DNA of 64,000 nucleotides from JBAOHV01 sp963714875 (GTDB lineage Bacteria > Actinomycetota > Acidimicrobiia > Acidimicrobiales > Microtrichaceae). The DNA lies in assembly GCA_963714875.1 (NCBI GenBank), contig CAVQQI010000011.1, forward strand, positions 496,001 through 560,000, read 5' to 3'. Under the pieces are notes generated by a model. The model made no database searches. It saw only the letters and a program-made list of their open reading frames with translations, and was not told the DNA's origin. The translations under genes and the position numbers were made by a program. The first letter of the stretch is position 1; every line of letters starts with the position of its first letter. Positions 26,428 through 36,296 of the stretch are shown here, in pieces.

Positions 26428-27773
26428 CGGCGTGGCGCTCCTGTTGCGCCGCTGCGCAGGTGGCAGTGCTTCGACTTGCGCCCGCTCCCGCACGGGCAGG
26501 GCTCGTTGCGTCCCACGTCGGTGAGGATCGCCATGACCTCGTCCGCGTAGCGGCCCCGGCGCAACAGGTCCGCCATGATCTGCATCAGACCGTCGATGTG
26601 GGTGAAGAAGGACTTGTAGCCCGCACAGAGGTAGTTGAGTCCGGGATCTCCGTCCGGCGTGAGCGTGAACCGGTTCTTGGGGCATTCTCCGTTGCAGGCG
26701 AACCGGACGTCGCAGTCGATGCAGTACTTCGGGAGCGTGTCGCGCTTCGCGGCCCCGAACCCCCGTTGCTGCGGCGAGGCCACCAGCTCGACCATGTGGG
26801 TCTCGGTGATGTTGCCGAGCAGGTGGTCCGGCTCGACGAAGTGGTCACACGAGTAGATGTCGCCGTTGTGCTCCATCGCGAGCGCGTTCCCGCACGTCTC
26901 GGCGAACACGCACATGCTCGGAGGAAGGCCCATCCACGATGCGAGTGCGGCGTCGAAGGTCGGCACGAACACGGTGCCGACATCGCGGGTCACCCATTCG
27001 TCGAAGACCGCGATCAGGAACGAGCCCCAGGCCTCGGGATCGACGGACCGATCGGTGACGACGTCGCCCTCCTGGAAGCCGGTGTCGTTGTCCCGCTCGA
27101 CGATCGGGATGAACTGCAGGTGGCGGGCACCCAGCTCGTCGCGGAAGAAGCGGTAGACGTCGAGCGGGTGGTGCTGGTTCGCTGCGTTGACCGTGCAGAG
27201 GATGTTGTACTCCACGTCATGGGCGACGAGCAGCTCGTGGCCACGCATGACCTTGTCGAACGTCGGCCTGCCCTTCTTGTCGACCCGGTACCGATCGTGG
27301 AGCTCGCCCGGGCCGTCGACGCTGAGCCCGACCAGGAAGTCGTGGTCGTGGAGCAGCTCGCACCACTCGTCGGTGAGCAGGGTGCCGTTCGTCTGGATCG
27401 TGTGGTGCACGGTCTGCCCGGGGCGCGCGTAGCTCTCGGCGAGCTCGACGGAGCGACGGAAGAAGTCGACGCCCATCAGGGTCGGTTCACCTCCCTGCCA
27501 GGCGATGGTCACCTCCGGTGCGCTCTGCGATTCGACGACCTGGCGGATGTAGGTCTCGAGCAGCTCGTCGGACATGCGGAACCGGTCCCCCGGATACAGG
27601 GCCTCCTTCGACAGGAAGAAGCAGTACTCGCAGTCGAGGTTGCAGATCGGTCCGGTCGGCTTGGCGAGCAGGTGGAAGTAGGGCGGCGCGGTCAGGGGTC
27701 GTGTCGCCGGTGCAGGTGGCCCTGCGTCGTGTGCGTGGTCCTTGGGGACGATGTTCACCGGTTGTGTGGTCAT
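26424..27773 (-). CDS. anSME-type radical SAM/SPASM protein with C-terminal SEC-C motif
   Basis: A 449-residue radical SAM enzyme. CNLDCEYC at residues 44-51 binds the SAM [4Fe-4S] cluster; IAWQGGEPTLMG is the GGE motif. The cysteine-rich C-terminal part (CGNALAMEHNGDIYSCDHFVEP; YCIDCDVRFACNGECPKNRF) is a SPASM domain holding two extra clusters. Anaerobic sulfatase-maturing enzymes turn a Cys or Ser of a sulfatase into formylglycine. A SEC-C metal-binding motif (GRNEPCPCGSGRKSKHCH) is added at the end. No sulfatase gene is in the window. ATG at 27773; coupled to the MDR gene downstream. Confidence 0.88.
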   Translation of the reverse strand: MTTQPVNIVPKDHAHDAGPPAPATRPLTAPPYFHLLAKPTGPICNLDCEYCFFLSKEALYPGDRFRMSDELLETYIRQVVESQSAPEVTIAWQGGEPTLMGVDFFRRSVELAESYARPGQTVHHTIQTNGTLLTDEWCELLHDHDFLVGLSVDGPGELHDRYRVDKKGRPTFDKVMRGHELLVAHDVEYNILCTVNAANQHHPLDVYRFFRDELGARHLQFIPIVERDNDTGFQEGDVVTDRSVDPEAWGSFLIAVFDEWVTRDVGTVFVPTFDAALASWMGLPPSMCVFAETCGNALAMEHNGDIYSCDHFVEPDHLLGNITETHMVELVASPQQRGFGAAKRDTLPKYCIDCDVRFACNGECPKNRFTLTPDGDPGLNYLCAGYKSFFTHIDGLMQIMADLLRRGRYADEVMAILTDVGRNEPCPCGSGRKSKHCHLRSGATGAPRR

Positions 27774-27938
27774 CGTTCAGGCTCTCTGGCGGTCGGCTCG
27801 TCGGGCTCGCACCCCAACCTCGCGCCTGACCGTACGCCAGACACCGCAGGGCCGACCTCACCCCGTCCGGGTGACACCTCGCCACAGCGTCGATGCCCCG
27901 ACCATGGGAACTCCGGGAACCACTACCGTTCGCACCAC

Positions 27939-28616
27939 ATGTTGACCCAGGCGATCGGCGACATCCTCCCCTCAGCGGTGGGCGTGGCACTCAGCCCCGT
28001 TCCGATCATCGCGGTCATCCTGATGCTCGGTACCCCCAAGGCCCGCTCCAACGGGCCGGCCTTCGCTCTCGGATGGGTCGCCGGACTCGCGATCGTCTCG
28101 GTGGTCGTCCTCCTCGTCGCCGGCGACGCCAGCAACCCCGACGACGCGGTGTCCGTCGGCATCAACTGGCTCCAGGTCGCCGTCGGCGTGCTCTTCCTCG
28201 CCCTCGCCGCGAAGCAGTGGAAGGACCGCCCCAGAAGGGGTCAGGAGCCCGAGCTGCCCAAGTGGATGGCCACGGTCGACACGTTCACCCCGGCGAGGTC
28301 CGTGGTGCTCGGTGCGGTGCTGTCGGGCGTCAACCCCAAGAACCTGGCGCTCACCCTCGCTGCTGCGGCATCCATCGCCCAGGCAGGGCTCGATGGCACC
28401 GACTCGGCGATCGCCGTCGCGGTGTTCGTCGTCCTCGCGTCGCTCACCGTCGCCGGGCCGGTGCTGGTCTACGTCCTGGCCCCCGCCAGGGCCGCTGCGC
28501 CGCTCGAGTCGATCAAGACGTACATGTCCGAGCACAACGCCGTCATCATGATGGTCGTCCTGCTCGTCCTCGGCGCCAAGCTCCTCGGCCAGGGCTTCGG
28601 CGCCGCCATCGGCTGA
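27939..28616 (+). CDS. GAP/Sap-like six-helix membrane protein
   Basis: A 225-residue protein with six hydrophobic segments and the family start ILPSAVGVALSPVPIIAVILMLGTPKAR, plus VLSGVNPKNLALTLAAAASI and a long hydrophilic loop. Related mycobacterial proteins (GAP, Sap) help lipids reach the surface; the LysE superfamily fold is similar. ATG at 27939. It is divergent from the radical SAM gene. The cargo is unknown. Confidence 0.8.
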   Translation: MLTQAIGDILPSAVGVALSPVPIIAVILMLGTPKARSNGPAFALGWVAGLAIVSVVVLLVAGDASNPDDAVSVGINWLQVAVGVLFLALAAKQWKDRPRRGQEPELPKWMATVDTFTPARSVVLGAVLSGVNPKNLALTLAAAASIAQAGLDGTDSAIAVAVFVVLASLTVAGPVLVYVLAPARAAAPLESIKTYMSEHNAVIMMVVLLVLGAKLLGQGFGAAIG

Positions 28617-28680
28617 GCGCTCGGCCCGGGCCGCCGCCGACCTGCACGGTCGGGGACCTCAGGCGGAGGGCCCCGACGAC

Positions 28681-31067
28681 TCAGAGGTAGTCGTGGTGGC
28701 GGAGCCACCGCAGCGACAGCCAGCCCCACAGGGGTGGCAGGTAGAACGTGACCAGTCGGAACAGGATCGCCGTCGCGGCGCCGGTCGTGGCGTCGACCCC
28801 CGCGGCGACCAGTCCGGCGGTCAAGGCAGCTTCCATCACGCCCACCCCGCCCGGCACCGGCATCAGGCCGCCGAAGAGCGCTGCGGCCACGTAGATCGTC
28901 AGCAACGTCGCCAGGTCCAGACTGCCGCCGAACGCCAGCAGGCACAGCCCAAGTGCGACGGCGAGGATGAGCTGGTTGCCGAGGTTGCCGCCGAACAGCT
29001 GCAGCAGCTTCACCGGCGACCGGAGCGAGCGCACGGTCCCCGACACCTCCGCGAGGACCGGGCGCACGACGCCCGAGCACACGAGCCCGGATCCGTGGCA
29101 GCGCCATGGCGACGAGGGCCAGCACCACGACCACCACGGCCAGGACGCCGAGCGCGACGACCAGGTTCGAGCCACCGCTCGATCCGCCGCTCCTCGACCG
29201 GTCGAAACTCAGGTCGACGCCGCCCACCCCGACGCCGAGGGTCAGCAGGAGCAGCGACATCTGCACCAGGAATCCACTGAAGCTGTCGAGTGCGGCGATC
29301 GACACCGCCGTGGTGGCGGGCAGACCCTGACGCTGGAAGAACCGGATGTCGAGCGCGAGGCGCCCGGCGGTGGACGGGACCGCGAGTGCCACGAATCCCA
29401 CCCCGGACTGCAGCAGCGTGAGCGGCCCGAGCGGCACGGGCTGCGGGCTGGCACCGCGGGTGGCCACGGCCTGGAAGTACAGCGCTGACTGCGCCACGAA
29501 CAAGCGCAGCGACGAACCAGCCGAGCGACACGCCACGGAGCTCATCGATCAGCTCCGCCACGTCGATGCTGCCCAACGACGAGATCAACGCGTACGCCAC
29601 GAAGATGATGAGCGCCGTGGTGACCAGTGACTGCGGTCGGACCCGGCGCAGCTCGACGACATCGGGAACGTCCACGCCCACCACCGCGGCGACCGCGGAA
29701 CGCAGGGCGTCGAGGTCGAACGACTCGGACTTCACCCGGCGCCGCAGCGGCCTGCCGAGCGCCGCCGCCTGGAGGTACGGGAGCATCGCCTCGACCCCGT
29801 CGGCGCCGAGCTCGTCCCCCGCGGCCACGACCGCTCGTTCGATGCCGACCAGCAACGCCGTGGAGACCAGCGTCTGTGCCAGGTCCTTCTGCAGCTGGTC
29901 GTCGGTGTCGGCGAGCGCCGCGGGGCCCATCTCGCGCAGCGAGACCTGACCGTCCACGAGACCGAAGACCTCTGGCGAGAGCTCGCCGTGGATCAGTCCC
30001 AGCGCATGCAGACCACGGACCATGTTCCACATGCCGGACACGTCGGCGCGCAGCTCGTCGGTGGACCGATCCACGAGCGGTCGGCTCACGTCCCGCACGA
30101 CGAGGACCGAGTCGCGGTGCGCATCATTGCCTGCGACCACCACCTCGGGCACGGCGAGACCCCCGGCCGACGCGAACAAGGTGACGAATGCCTCGTGCTC
30201 GACCTGTTGCAGCCGACTCGTCGGGATCGTGGCGCTTCCTCGGTACCACAGGCCGCGCCAGACACGGGCCAGCAGTTGGGCGTCGCGTGCATCGCGTCCG
30301 TAGACCTTCACCCGGAGTGGGACCCCGCCGTCATCGACCGCGTCCAGCCTGACGACGCCGCCCGACTGCTCGGGGGCGATCTCGAGCCCGCTCACGTTGA
30401 CGCCGAGCTCGGCGAGGTCGCTCGCCACCTCAGCCGTCGTCGGTCTGCCGGTCGTGGTGCCCATGGCGACGTGGACCACAGCTGCGGAGGCAGCGCCCAC
30501 CAGCAGGCTGACCAACGCGCCGACCGGTGTCGTCGCTGAGAGCATCACCGCCGAGAGCCCCGTCACCACGACCGTCCAGCGGCCGACCCGGCGGAAGGTC
30601 CGTGCCACGTGCGGGGCTGCCGCAGAGACGATGGCAGAGCCGCCGCCGAGCACCACCAGGGGAACTGTGCCCTGTGCGCCGCCCGAGACGATCTGGGAGA
30701 GGCTCGGCCACGCCCCGTCGAGCCGCTTCACCGCCAGGGTTCCCAGTCCGAGCGCCACGACACAGCTGAGTGCTGCATCGAACAGCACGTCGGTCCGCCG
30801 GCGCAGCATCGCCGTCGCCAGCACCACCAGTACCCACGCCGCCAGGGCGATGGCCCCCAGTTCCCAGACGATGTCGAGCCAGGACGGCACCGAGTCGACC
30901 AGCGCGATGACCGACTTCTCGAAACCGGACGGGGGCACGCTGATGAGCGCCAGCAGCAGCACCGACGTCAGCGTGCCGACCAGCGCGACGACGTCGCTCG
31001 CGCTGCGCTCCCTGGGTGTGTCCTGACCCGAGCTGAAGAACGACTCGCCGCTGCGGCGGTGTGTCAC
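28681..31067 (-). pseudogene. Pseudokinase plus flippase-like membrane protein (LPG synthase TM family), two frameshifts
   Basis: A long membrane protein in three frames. From GTG 31067 it has five or more N-terminal membrane segments, then a kinase-like soluble part (about residues 225-500, with DAVDDGGVPLRVKVYGRD and the degenerate catalytic loop LIHGELSPEVF), and then the eight-segment lysylphosphatidylglycerol synthase/AglD-type flippase domain. The frame changes at about 29498-29505 and again at about 29075-29090; each needs one base removed. The span is 2387 nt, a multiple of three plus two. The catalytic loop lacks Asp, so the kinase part is likely inactive. It overlaps the preceding hydrolase gene by 4 bp (GTGA). 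Confidence 0.8.
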
Positions 31068-33060
31068 TGCACGTCCGCTGGAGCGTCGCCCGGAGACCGC
31101 CGGATCGCCGGCTCGCTGGGATCGATCGCCGCGACCGATCCCCGACGACGGACGCGCTGGGTACGCGCCACGGATCCGCCGCTCTGATCCTTGGCGTTCT
31201 TGATCCGCTCGCCGCGGTCGACCTCGAGCCGCAGCAGCGCGTCGAGCAGCGCAGCGCCCTGGTCCTCGGTGATGTCGGGCAGACCGTACGCAACACGGAC
31301 GAAGTCGGCGGTGTCGGCCCGGTAGTCGTGGCCGAACGACTTGAACGTGCCGGGGATGACCCGCATCGCGTTCGTCGCGTCGACGGCGATCTGCACGAAG
31401 GTGACCAACGGCATCCAGTCCATCGCCTCGGGCACGCCCCGGCCGCGCTGTCCGTCGCCCAACCACGGCGGCTGCTTGACCGCCCACCGGAACGACACCT
31501 GCGCGATCGGGTCGTTGTCGTGATCGACGACCACCGCTCGCAGTGCGGCTCGCTCGTCGGCGATCGAGCTGCTGGTACTGCTCGAAGTTGTCGAACGCCC
31601 TGACGGTGCCACGCGCCACGAGGTCACTCGACCCCTGGCGCATCCCCGTCTTCGACCACTTGGCCAGACCCGGGAAGCCCGAACCAGAGCGCCCGGTCGA
31701 TGCCGTAGTGATCGAAGCCGGCACTCCCCTGGTACATGATCACGTCCGACGAGGACCACGCCCCGAGGCTCTCGCCGAAGACGAACACCTTCGGCCGCTG
31801 CTCCTCCGGCATCCCCGCCAGGCGCATCTTCACCGCCCACAGCAGCCCCCGGAACTGCGCCCGGCCCACATGGACCTTCTGGACCTCCAGGAACGACGGC
31901 CCTCGTCCGTACTGGATGCATGCCGTGGCGATGTCCCCCTTCGTCAGGAACTCCGCTGCTTCGATCATCGTCTGGTCGACCCACCCCGTCCCGGTCGGCG
32001 ACACCAACAACAGGTGGGACCGGTCGAACGCTCCCAGCCGTTCCAGCTCGTCCATCATCATCTCGGACCGGCCCGACGGGTAGATCGGCTCGCTGTTCAC
32101 CCCGACGAAGGCACGGATGGGATGTGCGATGGCGGGCTCCCCCATCACCGCCTCGATCTGTTCCGGGGTGACCACATCGGTGGCGAATCGGCGGCCCTGC
32201 AGGCCGAGCTCGTCGAACGGTGAGATGCTGGCGGGCCCCCCGGAGGAGTACTGGTGCTCGGGGGGCGAGGAATACGCGGGTTCGATCTTCTCGTTGGTGC
32301 GAGCGACGTAGCCGACTCCGGCCTTGTACAGCCCGGCGAGTCCAGCCGCCCACACCGCAGCGTTCACCGACCGGGCGATCGTGTCGTGGGCGACACCAGG
32401 ACCGAAGAACCGCTGCATGCCGCGGCGTGACGCCCCGAAACCGAGTCCGATCCCGTTGCCGATCAGCACCGTCGCGGCGGCCACGCCGATCGAGGCCGGC
32501 AGGGTGGCGGCCTTGTCCTGGTCGCTCCACTGCTGCACGATCCCGTCCCGCTGCTGCAGCAGGTGACCTGCGTGGTACAGCACGGCCGCCGCACCAGCTG
32601 CGCCGACGATCGCAGGTCGCACCGCAGAACGAGGCGGGCGCCCCTCGCGCAACGCCAACGCACAGTCGTGGATCATCCCGCCGACCGCGGCTGCCGCGGT
32701 CGAGCTTGCCCGCCGAGCGCAACGAGGCCCTGCTGGTCGGCTCGTCGTCGCGCTCCGGCAGCTGCCCGACGTACCGCCCCATCCCGAACACGACACCGCG
32801 TGCCAGCAACCTGGCCACGAGCGGCGACTCCGGGTCGAACCACCCGGTCGATCGACGTGTTCACCAACTGCCCGACCGACTCGGCGGCCAGCAGCGACGC
32901 CCCGGCGGCCAACCCCTGGTGCCAACCGGCCCGAGGCATCAGCGAGGGCGAGAACGCCGCGAACAGGGCACGCGTCTCCAGCGGCGACGACGGGCCGCCC
33001 AGCGGGTTGATCGCGGTCTGCGACGCTCACCACGGTGGTGGCGTTCGGTGGTGCAACCAT
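31064..33060 (-). pseudogene. Abhydrolase_9-type membrane alpha/beta hydrolase, five frameshifts
   Basis: From ATG 33060, preceded by GGAGG, an N-terminal membrane part is followed by a hydrolase core: IRAFVGVNSEPIYPSGRSEMMMDELERLGAFDR-type text, the nucleophile elbow VFGESLGAW, and a C-terminal MDWMPLVTFVQIAVDATNAM...GHDYRADTADFVRVAYGLP. The reading frame changes at about 33018-33026, 32838-32842, 32703-32709, 31671-31684 and 31558-31568, each time by +1. The span is 1997 nt, a multiple of three plus two, as five +1 events predict. The family is an actinobacterial membrane hydrolase of unknown substrate. It is coupled to the flippase-like gene downstream. Confidence 0.82.
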
Positions 33061-33214
33061 TCAAGACCTCCGGTCGTTGTGCCCATGTTGGTCCAACCTC
33101 ACCCTGCGGCGATTCATCCCCATCGGGTGAACGGCCCTGCGGCTCCGGGGCCGACGCTCCCGCTCGACCTCCCGAAGCGGAGCATCCGCGCAGCGGGGTC
33201 GCAGCGTCCTGCGG

Positions 33215-33988
33215 TCAGCTGTCGAACGGGCGGGGCCAGTCGTCGGCCCGCAACGCCGCCTCGGTCCCACCGTCGATCGTGATGATCGAGCCGCAGATGA
33301 ACCCCGCAAGGGGCGAGAGCAGGTACGCGACCAACTCGGCGATCTCCTCGGGACGGCCCGGGCGGCCCGCCGGGATGGGATACACGTCAGGAATCGACTC
33401 GACCAGCTCCCAGGCGCCCTCTGTCATCGGGGTGTCGATGAAGCCGGGAGCGATCGCGTTCAGCCGGATGCCTGCGCCGATCCACTCGGCGGTGGTGGCA
33501 TGCCGACGGACCCATCGGGAGAGTGCGAGCTTCGACACCGGGTAGGCGCCGAGCGCGTCGTCGCCGATCGCCGTCCGGGCCGCAGCCTCGTCGCCCGACA
33601 GACACAGCTGCGCAAGCTCGGCCGGATACCCCGGCTGGGTCGTGGTGGAGTTCGACGCGACGGCGATCACGCTCGCGTCCACGCCGCGTTCGAGCATCGG
33701 ACGCAAGGCCTCGATGGTGGCGATCGCCCCGAAGTAGTTGACCGACAGGATCGTGGGAGCGTCGGCGGACTGCACGCCCGCAGCGACCACGAGGCCGTCG
33801 AGCACCCCGTCGCACAGGACACCGACCTCGTCGGCGAGCCCTTCCCGTCCCGCAGCGACGCCGAGGTCGGCGATGATCTCGGCGTCGTGCAGGTCGATGC
33901 CGACCACGGTGGCACCGTCGGACTCCAGGCGTCGGCGGATCGCCCGGCCCATTCCCCCGGCGGATCCGGTCACTGCGATCGTGGTCAT
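33215..33988 (-). CDS. SDR-family oxidoreductase
   Basis: A 257-residue classical short-chain dehydrogenase. The cofactor motif TGSAGGMG is at residues 7-14, with D after the second strand (GIDLHD) suggesting NAD(H). The catalytic Ser lies in VASNSTTT and the YxxxK in AYPVSKLAL; PGFIDTPM and the C-terminal GSIITIDGGTEA are standard. The architecture (short NNAG-like region as VVAAGVQ) resembles 3-alpha-hydroxysteroid dehydrogenase/carbonyl reductases. ATG at 33988 follows AAGGAG. Substrate unknown, possibly steroid-like. Confidence 0.88.
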   Translation of the reverse strand: MTTIAVTGSAGGMGRAIRRRLESDGATVVGIDLHDAEIIADLGVAAGREGLADEVGVLCDGVLDGLVVAAGVQSADAPTILSVNYFGAIATIEALRPMLERGVDASVIAVASNSTTTQPGYPAELAQLCLSGDEAAARTAIGDDALGAYPVSKLALSRWVRRHATTAEWIGAGIRLNAIAPGFIDTPMTEGAWELVESIPDVYPIPAGRPGRPEEIAELVAYLLSPLAGFICGSIITIDGGTEAALRADDWPRPFDS

Positions 33989-34046
33989 GAGTGTGCTCCT
34001 TCTCGGGTGGACCCTGTATCGGATGACCAGTGCACGGGCGTCGACC

Positions 34047-34541
34047 TCACTCCAGGCCCGACGTGGCGCCCGGACCGAACCGCGCCGAGAACGCGGCCCG
34101 CTCGGACTCGTCCCAGAAGGCGATGATCGCCCAGGTCTGCGTGACCCCGGCCCGGCGGAGTGCATCGTGGCGGTGGTTGCCGTCCTCCAACACGAAGGTG
34201 CCGTGCCGGAACGACACGAGCAGCGGTGGCGGCTCCCACCCCCTGGCCAGGCTCTCGTCCATGGCGTCGACCTCGACGTCCCACTCCCGTACCGGCACGG
34301 GAATCTCGACGTCATGGTCGTCCGGGCCGGCCAGGGGGTGGAGGTCGTCCAACGCGAGGCGGACGGGCCCCAGGAACGTGGCACCACGAAGCGCGAGCTC
34401 TGCCGCGAGCTCCTCGTTGTCACTCCCCGGGCTGGACAGGAACGCAGTGACCCACTCGGCCAGACGACCAGCGTCACTCGCCCGCCGCGCCGTGTCGACC
34501 GAGTAGGCATGGTCGACCGGGTAGTGCGCGTCGACGCTCAC
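34047..34541 (-). CDS. Small ParB/sulfiredoxin-fold-like protein
   Basis: A 164-residue soluble protein. The segment LVSFRHGTFVLEDGNHRHDALRRAGVTQTWAIIAFWDE matches the ParB-like 'DGxHRxxALRxAG' pattern seen in ParB/Srx-fold ATPase or nuclease domains. There is no HTH for DNA binding, so plasmid partition is unlikely. GTG at 34541 overlaps the HAD gene stop by 4 bp (GTGA), so the two are coupled. Function unknown. Confidence 0.6.
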   Translation of the reverse strand: MSVDAHYPVDHAYSVDTARRASDAGRLAEWVTAFLSSPGSDNEELAAELALRGATFLGPVRLALDDLHPLAGPDDHDVEIPVPVREWDVEVDAMDESLARGWEPPPLLVSFRHGTFVLEDGNHRHDALRRAGVTQTWAIIAFWDESERAAFSARFGPGATSGLE

Positions 34542-35269
34542 CGATCCGCGTTCGCGGAGATGGCTGCGGCCAGCGAGGCCAACGAGGCCGTCCGGTCGTA
34601 GTCGGCATCGTGGTGCAGGCCGAGCGGATCGATCACGAACGGCCGGAGCCCTGCTCGCCGGGCGCCGACGACGTCGATGGCCGGCATGTCCCCGACGTAC
34701 CAGGTCGCCGCCGCATCGAGCCCCAGCAGGTCCAGCGCGGCGTGGAAGATGCGCGGGTCGGGCTTCATCACCCCGACGTTGCCGGAGTCGACGACGAACT
34801 CGATGGACACGCCCATGCCGGGGCCCACCTGGCAGATCTCGAACGCCGCCAGGCGCTGGGCCATCAGGCCGTCGGCGTTGGACACGATCCCCAGCCGCAC
34901 GCCGGCGTCCGCCAGCGCCTGCAACCCGTCCCTGGCCCCTTCGATCGGCTCGACCCACAGCGCGGCGTCGGCGAACTCGCTGTCGATGTGCCGGTGCGCC
35001 TCGTTGCGTCGGGCGTGGTCCACCTCGCATGCCTCCACGTAGGACTGCAGGTAGCCCAGCCACGCCTCGGCCCAGCCGGTCTCGACATCGATGTCGGTGG
35101 TGAAGCGAGCCGCGGCGCGATAGTGGGCTGCAGCCAGCACCGAGGGGTCGACGTCACACTCGGCCCGAGCGAAGGCACCGAGCACCCGCGTCGGGTCCGG
35201 CAGCACGAACACGCCGCCGGCGTCGAGCAGGACCGCTGACGGGGAGTTCGACGAGCTCGGGGAGGTCAC
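34538..35269 (-). CDS. HAD-family hydrolase
   Basis: A 243-residue HAD-IA type protein: motif I LLDAGGVFV (nucleophile Asp, but Gly where phosphatases usually have a second Asp), motif II GIVSNADG, motif III KPDPRIF and motif IV YVGDMPAIDVVGA. The helical cap lies between motifs I and II. The missing second Asp is also seen in some phosphatases and in dehalogenases, so the reaction is open. GTG at 35269 is taken as start. The next gene overlaps its end. Confidence 0.85.
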   Translation of the reverse strand: MTSPSSSNSPSAVLLDAGGVFVLPDPTRVLGAFARAECDVDPSVLAAAHYRAAARFTTDIDVETGWAEAWLGYLQSYVEACEVDHARRNEAHRHIDSEFADAALWVEPIEGARDGLQALADAGVRLGIVSNADGLMAQRLAAFEICQVGPGMGVSIEFVVDSGNVGVMKPDPRIFHAALDLLGLDAAATWYVGDMPAIDVVGARRAGLRPFVIDPLGLHHDADYDRTASLASLAAAISANADR

Positions 35270-35302
35270 CGCCCCAAGGTAGCCACCACTAGGTTCGGGG
35301 CC

Positions 35303-36229
35303 GTGCCGAACCTGCCCGGAAGTCCTGCCTGGCAGCGCGACAGCTCCCATTCCACCGTGCTCGACTACCACCTGAGCATGCTGCACGACACGGCCCGGAT
35401 GGACTCGTTCCGGCGTGCGATCCATGCGTCGGTGCAGCCCGGCGACGTCGTGGTCGACATCGGCTGCGGCACCGGCGTCCTGTCGTTCATGGCCTGCGAG
35501 GCGGGTGCCCGGAAGGTCTACGCCATCGATGGCGGCCCGGTCATCGAGGTCGCCCGGGAGTTGGCGGTCGACAACGGGTTCGCCGACCGGATCGAGTTCC
35601 TCGGTGCGTGGTCGATCGACGTCGGTCTGCCCGAACCCGCCGACGTGCTCGTCTCCGAGACCATCGGCAACGCCGGGCTCGATGAGGGGATCGTCGCATG
35701 GACCTTCGATGCACGGCAACGACTGCTGCGCCCCGGAGCTGTGGTGCTCCCCCAGCGACTCCGCGTCTGGGTCGCCGCCGCGGAGTCGTTCGATGATCAC
35801 GCGTTGGTGTCGGACTGGCGATCGGCGGACCTTCCGTACGACTACAGCGCCGCCGAACGTCGGGCGGCACGGACGCTCTGGTACGCCGACCTCACGCCGA
35901 ACAACCTGCTCGGACAGCCGGAACTGGCAGCAGATGTCGACCTGCGGACCGCGACCGACGCGACGATCAGCTCGTCGGGCCATCTGCAGGTCGACCGTGA
36001 CGGCACCCTGCACGGGCTGGCCTGCTGGTTCGATTCCCTGCTGTGCCCCGGCGTGACCGTCGACAACCTGCCGCCGCGGACCGGGTCGAGCTGGTCCCAC
36101 GGGTTCCTCCCGCTCGCCGAACCGCTGGCGGTCACCGCAGGCGACCGGCTGGGATGGGAGCTGTCGGTGTCCGCCGACGGCGAGCACTGGACCTGGCAGG
36201 TCGACCGCATCGACCATGGCTGCGACTGA
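35303..36229 (+). CDS. PRMT-like SAM-dependent methyltransferase
   Basis: A 308-residue methyltransferase with the outline of protein arginine methyltransferases: YHLSMLHDTARMDSFRRAI in front, motif I VVDIGCGTGVLSFMACEAGARKVYAID, a double-acid-loop-like SETIGNAGLDEGI, and a beta-rich C-terminal half. The second acidic residue of the PRMT double-E hairpin is kept in shifted form (DEG), so the acceptor need not be arginine. GTG at 35303; TAGGTT (35290-35295) ends 7 nt before it, so the mRNA is likely leaderless. Divergent from the HAD gene. Confidence 0.75.
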   Translation: MPNLPGSPAWQRDSSHSTVLDYHLSMLHDTARMDSFRRAIHASVQPGDVVVDIGCGTGVLSFMACEAGARKVYAIDGGPVIEVARELAVDNGFADRIEFLGAWSIDVGLPEPADVLVSETIGNAGLDEGIVAWTFDARQRLLRPGAVVLPQRLRVWVAAAESFDDHALVSDWRSADLPYDYSAAERRAARTLWYADLTPNNLLGQPELAADVDLRTATDATISSSGHLQVDRDGTLHGLACWFDSLLCPGVTVDNLPPRTGSSWSHGFLPLAEPLAVTAGDRLGWELSVSADGEHWTWQVDRIDHGCD

Positions 36230-36296
36230 GCTCTGACGAGCTCACGCTGCTCGAGACCATCGAAATTCTCCGCCCGGTCCCGTGGTTGGTGCGGTC

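Noticed and set aside
24021..27773. Repeat protein as a RiPP precursor for the nearby radical SAM enzyme
   Set aside because: Two other genes lie between them, the repeat has no Cys and no C/S-x-P/A-x-R motif, and the enzyme's closest pattern is sulfatase maturation. Only distance supports the idea.
28617..28680. GC-rich hairpins between convergent genes as terminator
   Set aside because: Arms are short and imperfect with no T-tract; not distinguishable from background in such GC-rich DNA.
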